A stretch of DNA of 64,000 bases from Pseudolabrys taiwanensis. Lineage in GTDB: Bacteria; Pseudomonadota; Alphaproteobacteria; Rhizobiales; Xanthobacteraceae. The translations under genes were made by a program, and so were the position numbers. The DNA lies in the NCBI RefSeq assembly GCF_003367395.1, contig NZ_CP031417.1, positions 5,109,501 to 5,173,500 on the forward strand, read 5' to 3'. The notes below the pieces were generated by a model that saw only the letters and a list, made by a program, of their open reading frames with translations, did no database searches and was not told the origin of the DNA. How positions within the stretch are numbered: the stretch's first letter is position 1; each line of letters opens with the position of its first letter. Below, piece by piece: positions 45,332 through 55,008 of this stretch.

Positions 45332-47997
45332 GCAGGTGCCTGTGGTGTGGTGTCCGGCGGCGCCGTCGCGCGCGCCGGAAACAGAAGCCGTTGATAGAGC
45401 CAGCCGATGGCGACCAGTACCACACCAAGTCCGATAAAGGAGAGCGCTCGGAAGATGCCGGTGAGATCGGCCATATCGGCCAGAAAGACCTTGGCGACGG
45501 TGAGCGCGATCACCGCGGCGGAGGCGAGCCGCGCCGGTTGTGAGCGCATGAGCAGGCCGGCGATCAGCAGCACGACGCCGAAGATGAGCCACACCGCGGA
45601 GTAGGTGTACTGCTCGAGGTCGGTCGTCACGCCGCGCCAGAGCTCGGGGCCGTGATAAAGTGCGCGTACTTCGAGGCTGAGATAGCCGATCGACAGCGCG
45701 ACGGCGGTTGCCGCCGCGACGGCGCGATAGGCGATCGGCCGTGTCGTGCGCGCCATCAGCGCCAGGACGGCGGCGAGGATCGCCGGAATGCCGTAGGCGA
45801 GCAGGATCAGGTTGAAGAACACGCCGCTGCCGACCGGCATGTCGGTCATCATCGGATTGAGGAACAGTCCGGGCCCCAACACGATTGCCGCGAAGGTGAG
45901 CGCCACGATGATGAGCGCGCCGACATTGTGCACGATGTTGTCGGTGCGGCCGCGCAGGCGCTCGAGGCCGATGGCCATGGCGAGACCGGTGCAGATCTGC
46001 AGCGCCACTTCCGCCAACGCGGTGGAGTCGTGGAAGACGTCACCGTTGTTCATGTAATGGCGAATTTCGAGGAAGGCGAGCAGCACCGTGAAAAGGATCG
46101 CCGCGGAATCCGCCATGCGCGCGGGAATGTCGTCGGCGCGCTGGCGCAGCAGATAGCCCGCGGTCCAAAACGAGGCTGCCGGCACACCGTAACCATAGAG
46201 CAGCCAGTTGAATAGAGGCGTGGTGCCGATGTCGTCGCCGACGATGCGCGGCTCGTAGGCAATGCGCAGCAATACGAGCACGATCACCGCCGCGGCGAGA
46301 TAGCGCAAGGCCGGCAGCGGCCGTTCGCGTGAAATCCAGGCGATGCCGGGCACCATGAGCGCCAGGCCAACGGTGAGCCAGCCTTTGTCGAGCGCGAATG
46401 TCAGCGTCAAAGCGAGTGACGCGACCGCGCCGGCCGCGAACACGGCTTCCGAAGCGACAAGACCCGCACGCGGCGCGCGCTTGCTCAAGAGATCGGTGGC
46501 GTAGCCGAACAACGCGGCGAGCAGCAGTGCTCCCCCCGCGAAGGGGATCGAGCGGTCGAATTCGGCGATGCGCAAATAGAGCGCGATCAGAATCGCGATC
46601 GGCGTGATCACCGCGCTGACGCTCCAGAACAGCGCGGCGCGCGTGCTTTTGCTGCGGTCCTGCGCGGCGAAGCCGGATGCGCCGAACATGATCGCGAAGA
46701 GGGCGCCGAGCGCGAGATGCCGGCCCGAGCCGGTTGCCGGTTCAGGAACCGCGCCGGCGGTCACCCCGCCCGGCAACACCAGCGATTCCAAGAGCGCCGG
46801 CGCCGCCCAGTGCAGCATCACGACGATCGTCACGATGGCGGCACCCGGTAGGGCATAGAGTGCGGCCGGCGCGCGCCAGGTGATGGCGATCGTCGTCGCG
46901 GTAAGCAGCGTGAATACGACGAGCGCGCTCGGCGCGTGCGAGCTGCCGAGCACGAGTAGCGCCGCGGCGAGCAGATAAGCGCCGATGGCGCCGGACGAGA
47001 TTGGATCGATTTCATCGGTTGCGGCGGCGGGGCCAAGAGAGAGGCCGGACACAATCAATACGGCGGCGAGGGCGAAGCCGGCGACGGCGAAGAACAGATG
47101 CGCGCCGAGCGCTTCGACCTCGGGATAATCGATGCCAACCAGCGTCCAGAGAAATCCGAGCACGACTGCGGTGATAGCGAGCCATCGCCACAGCCGCATC
47201 CGCGCGAGCGCGAATGCCGCGGCAGTGACGACGGTCAGGTAAAGATAGAGCGCCCAGTAGCTCGGTTCGTCGGAGGCCACCAAGGCCGGCGTGAGAAATG
47301 CGCCGGCAAGCCCCAATCCGGCAAGGGCGGGCCCATGCAGCAGCGCTGCGGCGAGCGTTGCCAGCGCGACGATGCCGAGCAGGATGAAGGCGGCGGCCGG
47401 CGACAGAAAGTTGTAAAGCGCGAAGGCGGCGTAGACGGTGGCGTAAGCCGCAACGGTGCCGGCCGCGGTCAAGATGCTCGGGATATGCCGGGACGGGATG
47501 GCGCTGATGTTGCGGGCCGCTTCGTGGCGCCGTGTCCATTCGCCGGCCGCGATCAAGGCGGCCGCGAACAGCGCCGCGAGGAAGATGCGCACGCCAGGGC
47601 CGAGCAGACCTTCCTCGATCGAATAGCGCACGAGAAAGATACCACCAAGCGCAAGCGCAATGCCGCCGACCCACACCACCCACTGCGTGCCGAATCTCTC
47701 TTCCAGCGTGGCCGTGGCGCGTGCGGGCGCAACGACGGGTGGCGCAGGCGCGGGCTGCGGGGCGGCCGGCGGCTCCGGCCTTACCTCTTCGATGGCTGGC
47801 GCCGGCTCCGCGACGACGACGGGTTCGACCGGTGTCGCGGTCGCCGGTGCGGCGGCAGCCGGTCCGGCTGCTTCGAGCGCGGCAACGCGGCGCTGCAGGG
47901 CGCGGACTTCCTCGCGCGCATTGAGCGTCATCACGAGTGCGACAATGGCAATGACCGGAAAGGCCAAGACCAGCAGCACCAGCAGCACGATTTCCAT
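45328..47997 (-). CDS. DUF2339 large membrane protein
   Basis: An 889-aa protein: an N-terminal helix, a short coiled coil (ALQRRVAALEAAG), an Ala/Pro-rich linker (about 45-95), then ERFGTQWVVWVGGIALALGGIFLVRYSIEEGLLGPG, the DUF2339 signature. About two dozen predicted helices follow to the C-terminus. The function is unknown. It is translationally coupled to the thioesterase gene and diverges from nothing nearby; the phosphatase gene lies 94 nt upstream on the same strand. Confidence 0.92.
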   Translation of the reverse strand: MEIVLLVLLVLAFPVIAIVALVMTLNAREEVRALQRRVAALEAAGPAAAAPATATPVEPVVVAEPAPAIEEVRPEPPAAPQPAPAPPVVAPARATATLEERFGTQWVVWVGGIALALGGIFLVRYSIEEGLLGPGVRIFLAALFAAALIAAGEWTRRHEAARNISAIPSRHIPSILTAAGTVAAYATVYAAFALYNFLSPAAAFILLGIVALATLAAALLHGPALAGLGLAGAFLTPALVASDEPSYWALYLYLTVVTAAAFALARMRLWRWLAITAVVLGFLWTLVGIDYPEVEALGAHLFFAVAGFALAAVLIVSGLSLGPAAATDEIDPISSGAIGAYLLAAALLVLGSSHAPSALVVFTLLTATTIAITWRAPAALYALPGAAIVTIVVMLHWAAPALLESLVLPGGVTAGAVPEPATGSGRHLALGALFAIMFGASGFAAQDRSKSTRAALFWSVSAVITPIAILIALYLRIAEFDRSIPFAGGALLLAALFGYATDLLSKRAPRAGLVASEAVFAAGAVASLALTLTFALDKGWLTVGLALMVPGIAWISRERPLPALRYLAAAVIVLVLLRIAYEPRIVGDDIGTTPLFNWLLYGYGVPAASFWTAGYLLRQRADDIPARMADSAAILFTVLLAFLEIRHYMNNGDVFHDSTALAEVALQICTGLAMAIGLERLRGRTDNIVHNVGALIIVALTFAAIVLGPGLFLNPMMTDMPVGSGVFFNLILLAYGIPAILAAVLALMARTTRPIAYRAVAAATAVALSIGYLSLEVRALYHGPELWRGVTTDLEQYTYSAVWLIFGVVLLIAGLLMRSQPARLASAAVIALTVAKVFLADMADLTGIFRALSFIGLGVVLVAIGWLYQRLLFPARATAPPDTTPQAPA

Positions 47998-48091
47998 GTC
48001 ATCCGCCCCCGGACTTTTGACGCAGGGCGCATGGTATTTGGCTTGGGCTTCGCGCGATAGGCCGCGCGGTGCGCGATGTGGGAAACGTTCG

Positions 48092-48598
48092 TTAGACGAT
48101 GTCGAGCTTGAACGGCACGCCTTCGATCGCCGCTTGTCCCGGGCCGATGTGTTCGACCGCGCGGATCATACGGCCGTTGCGCCCGAGCATGTCGTCGGCG
48201 ATGGCGACGATGCGCGCGTTCGGCTGCGCGGTGTGCGACGCGCGCCGGATCGCCTGCGCGATCTGCAACTCGTCGCGGCCGGGATTGAGCGCACAGGCAG
48301 CGACGAAAGCGCCGGCGGTGGAGCGGCTGATGCCGGCGAAGCAATGGACCACCATCGGCGCGCCGCGGTCCCAGGTGCCGACGAAATCGATCAGCCGCCG
48401 CACGTGCTCTTTGCCCGGCGCGGCGTACCCCTCGGCTTCCGCGACGATGTCGTCGACGGCGAGGATCAGATGATTTTCCGGCGCGATGACGGCCGGCCGC
48501 TCGACGCGCTCGACCAGGCGCAGCAGCGTGACGACGTGACGGGCCTTGGTTTCGGCGACCGTCGCGTGCAGGCGTGCGAGAGAGCAGACGTGGATCAT
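48092..48598 (-). CDS. Tyrosine/dual-specificity phosphatase-like protein
   Basis: A 168-aa protein with the CX5R active-site loop in VVHCFAGISRSTAGAFVAAC (Cys and Arg conserved) and IDFVGTWDRGAPM before it. It ends with VEHIGPGQAAIEGVPFKLDIV. It is a small rhizobial member of the cysteine phosphatases; the substrate is unknown. It follows the HD hydrolase gene by 43 nt on the same strand. Confidence 0.88.
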   Translation of the reverse strand: MIHVCSLARLHATVAETKARHVVTLLRLVERVERPAVIAPENHLILAVDDIVAEAEGYAAPGKEHVRRLIDFVGTWDRGAPMVVHCFAGISRSTAGAFVAACALNPGRDELQIAQAIRRASHTAQPNARIVAIADDMLGRNGRMIRAVEHIGPGQAAIEGVPFKLDIV

Positions 48599-48641
48599 GG
48601 CGTCGATCTAGCTCGCCCTTGAGTCATATCTGTGACGCGGG

Positions 48642-49280
48642 TCACGCGCGCAACAGCTTCTCGAAACGCTCGATGAAATTGTTCTTGGCGGTGCTCGCCG
48701 ACCAGGGCGTCAGATAATCCCGCTCCAGCGCCGCGGAGAACTTCGGCGGTGCGCCGAAGAATTTGCGCGCTTCCTCGTCGGCAAAACCGGCGAGCCGCGT
48801 CGCTTCGAGGTAGGCCGCCTGGCGGTCCGCGTCCTTGATCAGCTTGGTCAGCGTCTCCGGCAATTTCGCCTGCAGGCCGAAACGCAGATGAATGGCGGCG
48901 AGCAAACGCTTCTCGACGGCTTTGTAGCTGTCGCCGATGACGACCTTGAACGGCGAGATCATGTCGCCGACGACATACTCCGGCGCGTCGTGCAGCAGGA
49001 CGGCAAGCCGGCCTTTGACGTCGAGGCGCGGCGTCTTGGCCCGCGCCAGCGCTTCGACCAGCAGCGAATGCTGCGCCACCGAAAAGATATGCGCGCCTTT
49101 GGTCTGGCCGTTCCAGCGCGCGACGCGTGCCAAACCGTGTGCGATGTCGTCGAGCTCGACGTCGAGTGGCGAGGGGTCGAGCAGATCGAGCCGGCGCCCC
49201 GACAGCATGCGCTGCCAGACGCGCGCGCTTTTGACAGCGGCGGCCTTGGCAGCAGGCGTTTTGGCGGGCGCGTTCGTCAT
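48642..49280 (-). CDS. HD-domain hydrolase (YfbR-like)
   Basis: A 212-aa HD-fold phosphohydrolase. FSVAQHSLLVEAL gives the first His, and AVLLHDAPEYVVGDMISPFK the HD pair and a following acid. The layout matches YfbR-type 5'-deoxynucleotidases; the true substrate is uncertain. The ATG overlaps the stop of tag by four bases (ATGA), so it is part of the ygfZ-tag-HD overlap chain. The longer upstream frame is not used. Confidence 0.88.
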   Translation of the reverse strand: MTNAPAKTPAAKAAAVKSARVWQRMLSGRRLDLLDPSPLDVELDDIAHGLARVARWNGQTKGAHIFSVAQHSLLVEALARAKTPRLDVKGRLAVLLHDAPEYVVGDMISPFKVVIGDSYKAVEKRLLAAIHLRFGLQAKLPETLTKLIKDADRQAAYLEATRLAGFADEEARKFFGAPPKFSAALERDYLTPWSASTAKNNFIERFEKLLRA

Positions 49281-49912
49281 CGCTTCTTGGCGAGCTTGGC
49301 GCAGGCCGCGTGGCGATGGCAGGTCACGAGATGATCGTTGACCATGCCGACGGCCTGCATGAACGCATAGACGATGGTTGGGCCGACGAACTTGAAGCCG
49401 CGGCCGATCAGCTCTTTCGACATCTTGCGCGAGATGTCGGTCTCCGCCGGAATCTGTTTGGACGTCGCGAAGCGGTTCTCCTTCGGCTTGCCGTCGACGA
49501 AATCCCACAGCAGCGCCGAGAAGCTGGGACCCTTCTCCATGATGTCGAGATAAGAGCGCGCGGACAGAATTGCGCCTTCGATCTTGGCGCGGTTGCGCAC
49601 GATGCCGGCGTCGTGCATCAGCTTTTCGACCTTGGCCGGCTTATAGCGCGCGATCTTTTCAGGTTCGAAACCATCGAAGGCTTTGCGGAAGTTGTGGCGC
49701 TTGCGCAGAATGGTGATCCAGGAGAGGCCGGCCTGAAAGCCGTCGAGCATCAGCTTCTCGTACAGCGCGCGATCGTCGTATTCCGGCACGCCCCATTCTT
49801 CGTCGTGATAGGCGACATAGAGCGGGTCCTGGCCGGGCCAGGCGCAGCGGACGAGATTGTCGCTGACGATTGGCTTGGTGATCACTCCGTGGCTTTCGCT
49901 TCGCCCGGCCAT
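49277..49912 (-). CDS. tag: DNA-3-methyladenine glycosylase I
   Basis: A 211-aa base-excision repair enzyme. It has NLVRCAWPGQDPLYVAYHDEEWG near the start, SWITILRKRHNFRKAF, and VGPTIVYAFMQAVGMVNDHLVTCHRH..C at the end. The early Cys and the late His/Cys group form the TAG zinc site. It removes 3-methyladenine. GGGGGAC precedes the ATG at 49912. The gene overlaps both ygfZ upstream and the HD gene downstream. Confidence 0.95.
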   Translation of the reverse strand: MAGRSESHGVITKPIVSDNLVRCAWPGQDPLYVAYHDEEWGVPEYDDRALYEKLMLDGFQAGLSWITILRKRHNFRKAFDGFEPEKIARYKPAKVEKLMHDAGIVRNRAKIEGAILSARSYLDIMEKGPSFSALLWDFVDGKPKENRFATSKQIPAETDISRKMSKELIGRGFKFVGPTIVYAFMQAVGMVNDHLVTCHRHAACAKLAKKR

Positions 49913-50772
49913 GTAAACGTCCCCCATTCCGGCTTCAGCGCGCGGATTGCAATGCCGCCGGCGGTCAGCGGCGTGCCAGACTTCAGCGCATCCTCGATGC
50001 GGTCAAGCCGCAACAGTGCGAGGCCGCGCCCTTTCGCCATCGAACCGAGTTGGCCGATCTGTTTCTCGCCGGCCATCACCGGCAGGCCGGGAACCGGCGA
50101 GAATTCGTCATAGGCGACCGGCACCACGCGGCTGCGCGCCGTGGCGCGATGCTCGACGCGCGACACGACTTCCTGTCCGACATAACAGCCTTTGTGGAAG
50201 TCGACACCATGAAGCTGGTCCATGTCCGCTTCGTGCGGAAAGGTGTCGCCATAGATGAAATCGTGGCCGCCGCGCGGGATGCCGAGCGCGATGCGATGGG
50301 CGTCGTAAGCCTCGGCATCGACGAGCGTCGCGCCGAGATCGGCGGCGGCTTCGGCCGCGAGATGCGGCGGCAGCATGATGCGGGTGCCCAGCGCCGGCAG
50401 GCGCGGGTCGGGATAGCAGAGGCCGTACTCGGTGTCGCCCTGGCCGTCCCAGACCGCCATGACGCCGAGCACCGCCGACAGGTCTTCGGCGATCACCTTG
50501 GCCCGCAGCTTGTAGAAGTTGAGCTTGGTCACCAGCTCGGGCGCCAGGGCCTTGGGTACGTCCAAGAAGAAGCCGCCGCCGTCCTCGGCCGGTGCTTCGG
50601 TCACGATGAAATCGACGATGATTTTGCCCTGCGGCGTCAGTAGCGCGGCGAAGCGCGGGTTCCCGGGTGCAACCTTGTCGATGTCGTTGGTGAGGAGCCC
50701 GTTCAGGAACGTCCGGGCGGCGTCGCCGACAACTTTGACCACGCCGCGGTCGGGAAGGAGCGCTGTCTGCAT
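49882..50772 (-). CDS. ygfZ: Folate-binding protein YgfZ (iron-sulfur assembly)
   Basis: A 296-aa protein of the GcvT-like fold. The defining KGCYVGQE loop is in HKGCYVGQEVVSRVEH, with FLNGLLTNDID and FAALLTPQGKIIVDF near the start. YgfZ (IBA57) helps mature some 4Fe-4S enzymes with tetrahydrofolate. The start is the ATG at 50770-50772. It overlaps tag by 31 bases. It is divergent from the dihydroorotase gene with a shared 100-bp gap. Confidence 0.93.
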   Translation of the reverse strand: MQTALLPDRGVVKVVGDAARTFLNGLLTNDIDKVAPGNPRFAALLTPQGKIIVDFIVTEAPAEDGGGFFLDVPKALAPELVTKLNFYKLRAKVIAEDLSAVLGVMAVWDGQGDTEYGLCYPDPRLPALGTRIMLPPHLAAEAAADLGATLVDAEAYDAHRIALGIPRGGHDFIYGDTFPHEADMDQLHGVDFHKGCYVGQEVVSRVEHRATARSRVVPVAYDEFSPVPGLPVMAGEKQIGQLGSMAKGRGLALLRLDRIEDALKSGTPLTAGGIAIRALKPEWGTFTWPGEAKATE

Positions 50773-50872
50773 CGTTTCTAAAGACCTACCCCTCGAGGGA
50801 CCCAAATCTCTTGCCAGAACTTGCGCCGAAACGTAAGCGCTGTCGGGAAAACCTCAAGTTCCGGGCTCCAAA

Positions 50873-52207
50873 ATGGCAGATACCTACGATCTGATCCTCA
50901 AGGGCGGCACCGTGGTCAATCAGGACGGCGAGGGTGTCCGCGATGTCGGCATCCGCGGCGGCAAGATTGCGGCGCTCGGCGATCTGTCGCGCGCCTCGGC
51001 CCGCGAGACCGTCGACTGCGGCGGCCTGCATGTCCTGCCCGGCGTCATGGATACCCACGTGCATTTCCGCGAGCCGGGTCTAACCCATAAGGAGGATCTG
51101 GAATCGGGCTCGCGCGGCGCCGTGCTCGGCGGCGTTACTGCCGTGTTCGAAATGCCGAACACCGATCCGACGACAACCGATGCCGCCGCGGTCGCCGACA
51201 AGGTCACGCGCGCGCATCACCGCATGCATTGCGACTTCGCCTTTTATGTCGGTGCGACGCGCGAGAACACTAAAGATCTCGCCGAACTCGAGCGGCTTCC
51301 GGGCGTGTGCGGCGTCAAGGTGTTCATGGGCTCGTCCACCGGGTCGCTCTTGATCGAGGACGACGACGGCGTGCGCGCCGTGCTCAACGCGATCCACCGA
51401 CGCGCTGCCTTCCACTCAGAAGACGAGTATCGTCTGCGTGAGCGCATGGACTTGCGTGTCGAGAACGATCCGCGCTCACATCCGATCTGGCGCGACGCGA
51501 CTGCCGCACTGATGTGCACGCAGCGGCTGATCACGCTGGCGCGCGAGACCGGCAAGCGCGTGCACGTGCTGCATGTGACCAGCAAGGACGAAGCCGAATT
51601 CCTTGCCGCGCATAAGGACGTCGCCACGGCCGAAGCGACGCCCGCGCATCTGAGCTTGTTCGCGCCCGACTGCTATGAGCGGCTCGGTACGCGCGCCCAG
51701 CTCAATCCACCGATACGCGATGCGGTTCATCAGGCGGGCCTATGGCACGGTTTGCAGCAAGGCGTGATCGACAGTCTCGGTTCCGATCATTCCCCGCACA
51801 CGGTCGAGGAAAAGTCGCACCCTTATCCCAAGACGCATTCCGGCATGCCGGGCGTGCAGACTTTGGTGCCGCTGATGCTCGATCACGTCAATGCCGGTCG
51901 CCTGACATTGCAGCGGTTTGTCGATCTCACCAGCGCCGGTCCCGCGCGTATTTTCGGTATCGCCAACAAGGGCCGGATTGCCGCCGGTTACGACGCCGAT
52001 GTGACCGTGGTCGATATGAAGCGGCGCGAAACCATCACCAACAAGTGGATTGCCTCGCACGCCGGCTGGACGCCGTACGATGGCGTCAGCGTTACCGGCT
52101 GGCCGATCGGTACCTTCGTGCGCGGTCACCAAGTGATGTGGGAAGGTGACGTGACCGCACCAAGCCGCGGCGAACGCGTGCGTTTTCTCGAGACGCTCGC
52201 GAACTGA
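50873..52207 (+). CDS. Dihydroorotase (cyclic amidohydrolase)
   Basis: A 444-aa metal-dependent amidohydrolase. DTHVHFREPGLTHKEDLESGSRGAVLGG is the first metal motif, KVFMGSSTGSL follows, then HVLHVTSKDEAEFL and SDHSPHTVEEK. This is the class I DHOase/AllB family, and annotation as dihydroorotase is usual in this group. Hydantoinase-type substrates cannot be excluded by eye. Its ATG lies after a weak site. It is full length. Confidence 0.85.
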   Translation: MADTYDLILKGGTVVNQDGEGVRDVGIRGGKIAALGDLSRASARETVDCGGLHVLPGVMDTHVHFREPGLTHKEDLESGSRGAVLGGVTAVFEMPNTDPTTTDAAAVADKVTRAHHRMHCDFAFYVGATRENTKDLAELERLPGVCGVKVFMGSSTGSLLIEDDDGVRAVLNAIHRRAAFHSEDEYRLRERMDLRVENDPRSHPIWRDATAALMCTQRLITLARETGKRVHVLHVTSKDEAEFLAAHKDVATAEATPAHLSLFAPDCYERLGTRAQLNPPIRDAVHQAGLWHGLQQGVIDSLGSDHSPHTVEEKSHPYPKTHSGMPGVQTLVPLMLDHVNAGRLTLQRFVDLTSAGPARIFGIANKGRIAAGYDADVTVVDMKRRETITNKWIASHAGWTPYDGVSVTGWPIGTFVRGHQVMWEGDVTAPSRGERVRFLETLAN

Positions 52208-52389
52208 CGGAATAGTTGGCGTCCCCACTTGTTTGTGGCAACTTGCCGCCGCCGTCGAGGAACGAAATTTTCTCGCGCGGCCACCCGCCGAATGTTTCCC
52301 GACACTGAAACGCGCTTCGTCGGACGATCACGCGAACTGGCGTGTTGCGTCCGTGGGGCATCGGCTGGGACGCTGGGGGGCAGGACTAT

Positions 52390-53145
52390 ATGGGTGGCGA
52401 CCTCGTTTCGCTCCGCATGCTTGTTATAGCGGCGGAGCCCTCTGATTTGGAATTATGGCGTCAGGGCGCCGGTTTCGCCTCTGTGCCGGTCGATTTTTTC
52501 GGACAAGATCCGGACACTGCGGCTGCGACTTTGGCCGCGCGCCAAATCGATATTTGCGTGCTCGACAGCGCGCTGTCGGATCCGGTGAAGACGGCAGTCG
52601 TGAAGACGGCACGGCTCGCGCAGCCTGCGCCTGTGGTTTTCGTCACCGCGGCGCGCGGCGCGACGCGCATCAAAGGCATCAACGGCATGCTGGCGAAGCC
52701 GAAAACCGTGGCCGATGCGCGGCGTCTCGCCGAAATCTGTATTCGCACCAAGGTGCCGACACGTGTGCTGATCGTCGACGATTCGAGTACGATGCGTCGT
52801 ATTGTGCGCAAAATCCTGTCAGCCAGCCTGTTCGCGCTGGATGTTCATGAGGCGGCCGAGGGCGCCACGGCGCTCGATGCGCTCAAGAACGGCAAGTTCG
52901 GTCTGGTCTTTCTCGACTACAACATGCCCGGCTTCAATGGCCTCGAGACGTTGTCGGAGATCAGACGCGAGAACCCGGACGTGGCCGTGGTGATGATGAC
53001 GTCGACGGTGGACCATGCGCTGGCCGAGCGCGCCTACAAGGAAGGCGTGGTCGACTTTCTCAAGAAGCCGTTCTATCCGGCCGACATCGACGGTGTGCTC
53101 GAACGCTATTATTGCGTCCACTTGGCCGGCAGCGCGACCGCCTGA
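52390..53145 (+). CDS. Two-receiver response regulator with a degenerate first domain
   Basis: A 251-aa protein with no output domain. The second receiver (about 130-245) is canonical: VLIVDDSSTMRR, VFLDYNMPGFNG, MMTSTVD and FLKKPF. The first (about 10-120) keeps an Asp (VLDSAL), a Thr (VFVTAA) and a Lys (AKPK) but lacks the paired acids, so it may not be phosphorylated. It may act as a CheY-like adaptor. An ATG at 52417 is an alternative start. No kinase gene lies nearby. Confidence 0.85.
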   Translation: MGGDLVSLRMLVIAAEPSDLELWRQGAGFASVPVDFFGQDPDTAAATLAARQIDICVLDSALSDPVKTAVVKTARLAQPAPVVFVTAARGATRIKGINGMLAKPKTVADARRLAEICIRTKVPTRVLIVDDSSTMRRIVRKILSASLFALDVHEAAEGATALDALKNGKFGLVFLDYNMPGFNGLETLSEIRRENPDVAVVMMTSTVDHALAERAYKEGVVDFLKKPFYPADIDGVLERYYCVHLAGSATA

Positions 53146-53154
53146 CGCTGGCGG

Positions 53155-53421
53155 CTATTGCCGGGCCTGGTCGAGCGAGAACTCGCCGTTGCGGATGCGG
53201 GCGCCCAATCCTTCGGCGAAGGTCGCGGCAGCCTCTTCGCCATAGGTGCCGACGAATTCGGCGAGAGCGGCGAACAGGCAGGCCTGCGCCAGGCAGTCGC
53301 CGTCGATGCCGTCGAGCTTGGCTTCCGCCCATGCCTCGTGAAGGTAGCCCAGCGCCACGCGCTTCTGCTCGTGCTCCGGCACAGGCTCACGCTCGTGCAT
53401 CGTCCCGCTCGTCGTCGTCAT
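53155..53421 (-). CDS. Conserved small protein of unknown function
   Basis: An 88-aa soluble protein, mostly helical: RVALGYLHEAWAEAKLDGIDGDCLAQACLFAALAEFVGTYGEEA and GLGARIRNGEFSL. The convergent response-regulator stop is 9 bases away. I know no function for it. The second ATG (MHEREP) seven codons in is another possible start. Confidence 0.75.
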   Translation of the reverse strand: MTTTSGTMHEREPVPEHEQKRVALGYLHEAWAEAKLDGIDGDCLAQACLFAALAEFVGTYGEEAAATFAEGLGARIRNGEFSLDQARQ

Positions 53422-53539
53422 TGCAATTCGGCCTTCGTACCCGGCAGTCCATTTGTGGACGCCGTCCCAACGATTCGAACGTTAGCACGCGAAGGACTGA
53501 GCCACAGCGCCGGATAAAGAAAGGGTTAACACCGGCGGT

Positions 53540-53911
53540 TCAATTGGCGTAACGCGCCGTGATCTCGCGAGAGATTCGAGCGCCTTCATCGAGATAGCGG
53601 CGAATGGCGAGATCGGCGGCGGGGGTGCAGGTCCGATAGGTCTGTTGAAAACCCCGGTAGCCGCGATTGAAACTCGCCACGATCTTGCGCCGGCGCTCGC
53701 CGCTGGGCGCTTCGGCGTCGATGAGAGCCTGCATCTCGTTTCGCCATTTTTGGCCCTCGTTGGCGCCGCACACCCCACGCAGGTAGTGCAGCGCGCCGAG
53801 GATCTCGGCCAGCCGTTGCAGGTCGGCATCGAAAGGCGCGGTGGCTTCCTGCGCCCGTGCGGTCCCCGCGAGGCAGAGGAGAACGGCGCCGATGGTGAGA
53901 AGCCGAGTCAC
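53540..53911 (-). CDS. TIGR02301-type secreted protein
   Basis: A 123-aa protein with a signal peptide (LLTIGAVLLCLAGTARA) and LQRLAEILGALHYLRGVCGANEGQKWRNEMQALIDAE...FNRGYRGFQQTYRTC, the pattern of the TIGR02301 family. It has three Cys, one of them in the signal peptide. The function is unknown. The start is a GTG at 53909-53911; no ATG is available. It lies 70 nt after the Nudix gene on the same strand. Confidence 0.85.
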   Translation of the reverse strand: MTRLLTIGAVLLCLAGTARAQEATAPFDADLQRLAEILGALHYLRGVCGANEGQKWRNEMQALIDAEAPSGERRRKIVASFNRGYRGFQQTYRTCTPAADLAIRRYLDEGARISREITARYAN

Positions 53912-53981
53912 GAAGCCTTTTGAACCCCCGCTGGTGGCCGAAGATATGCGCCGGTCCTGTGGCGTCTGCAAGGCGGCGGCC

Positions 53982-54425
53982 TCAGTCCGTCTTGCCGGCA
54001 AGGATGACCGCCGCGGCGACGATTTCCGCAAGCCCTTCGGTGGTCTCGAGGCTGGCAAGGTCCGCGGGTGCGAGCCAGCGCGCATCGTCGAGTTCGTCGT
54101 TGAGCACGGGCTCGCCGGCAAGCCAGCGCGCCGCGAAGGAGAGGACGACGAAATGGCGTTGCGCGCGTCCGTCCGGATCGCGGACGATGACTTCGCGATG
54201 GCCGGCCAGGGCGACCGGTTCGATCGCCAGCGCCGTCTCTTCGCGTATTTCGCGTGTGACGGCCTCGGCCAGTGTCTCACCGGTTTCGACCACGCCGCCC
54301 GGCAGCGTGTAGATCGCGAGCGCCGGTTTGCGGGCGCGGCGTACCACCAGGACTTTGCCATCGCGGATGATTGCGGCGCTTACCGCCAGGAACGGGCGCT
54401 GCGGGTAGAGGCGTTCGTCGGTCAT
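53982..54425 (-). CDS. Nudix hydrolase
   Basis: A 147-aa Nudix-fold pyrophosphohydrolase. The Nudix box is complete in GVVETGETLAEAVTREIREE. FLAVSAAIIRDGKVLVVRRA begins the domain. An ADP-ribose or mutagenic-nucleotide substrate is possible but unknown. The ATG at 54423-54425 lies one base after the stop of the 168-aa protein, so the two genes are translationally linked. Confidence 0.93.
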   Translation of the reverse strand: MTDERLYPQRPFLAVSAAIIRDGKVLVVRRARKPALAIYTLPGGVVETGETLAEAVTREIREETALAIEPVALAGHREVIVRDPDGRAQRHFVVLSFAARWLAGEPVLNDELDDARWLAPADLASLETTEGLAEIVAAAVILAGKTD

Positions 54426-54426
54426 G

Positions 54427-54933
54427 TCAGGTGTTCATCAGCCCGTCGATCACCGCCTGCGGCGCCTCGGTGCTGCCATTGATGAGCGCCGCCGCCTGCG
54501 CGGCGAGCGGCCGGAGTTGCGCGGCGGTGTAGACGGCAAGTTGGTCGCTGGCGCCAGGCGCCGGATTAGCCTGCAGCACGGTGTGAATCTCCGCGACCAG
54601 GGCGCCCATATCGGTGGCCAGTTCCTCCAGCCGGGTGCGCAGGGCGGCGTCAACGGTTTCGTAGGCCGCGATGGCCAGCGCGCGGTCGCTGAACGCCGAC
54701 GCGGCGAAATGCTCGCGGTAGCTCATGGGGCGCCACGCCAGGATATCGTCGCGGCAATCGGGGCAGCTCGGCAGGAGCTCGAGCAGCATGATGGCTTCGT
54801 AAAAATGATTGAGGTAGTCGGTCGCGAGCCCCGTCGCCGGATTGATGTTGGCCTCCACGAGCCGCCGCACCGAAGAATCGGTGCATGTCGTCTCCTCCGG
54901 TTGCGTCGGGGCGTTGCAATCCTGATATGGCAT
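54427..54933 (-). CDS. Conserved protein of unknown function, coupled to the Nudix gene
   Basis: A 168-aa protein, mostly helical, with NPATGLATDYLNHFYEAIMLLELLPSCPDCRDDILAWRPMSYREHFAAS. The CPDC pair could bind metal or form a disulfide. No signal peptide or membrane helix is visible. I do not recognise a named family. Its stop is one base before the Nudix start codon. Confidence 0.8.
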   Translation of the reverse strand: MPYQDCNAPTQPEETTCTDSSVRRLVEANINPATGLATDYLNHFYEAIMLLELLPSCPDCRDDILAWRPMSYREHFAASAFSDRALAIAAYETVDAALRTRLEELATDMGALVAEIHTVLQANPAPGASDQLAVYTAAQLRPLAAQAAALINGSTEAPQAVIDGLMNT

Positions 54934-55008
54934 GGATGTCGCCCGCCTCCGGCGCGGGCAGTATCGGCTTGGCCGGTCAAAGTGTATTCAAGCCCGGGTT
55001 CAACCGGA

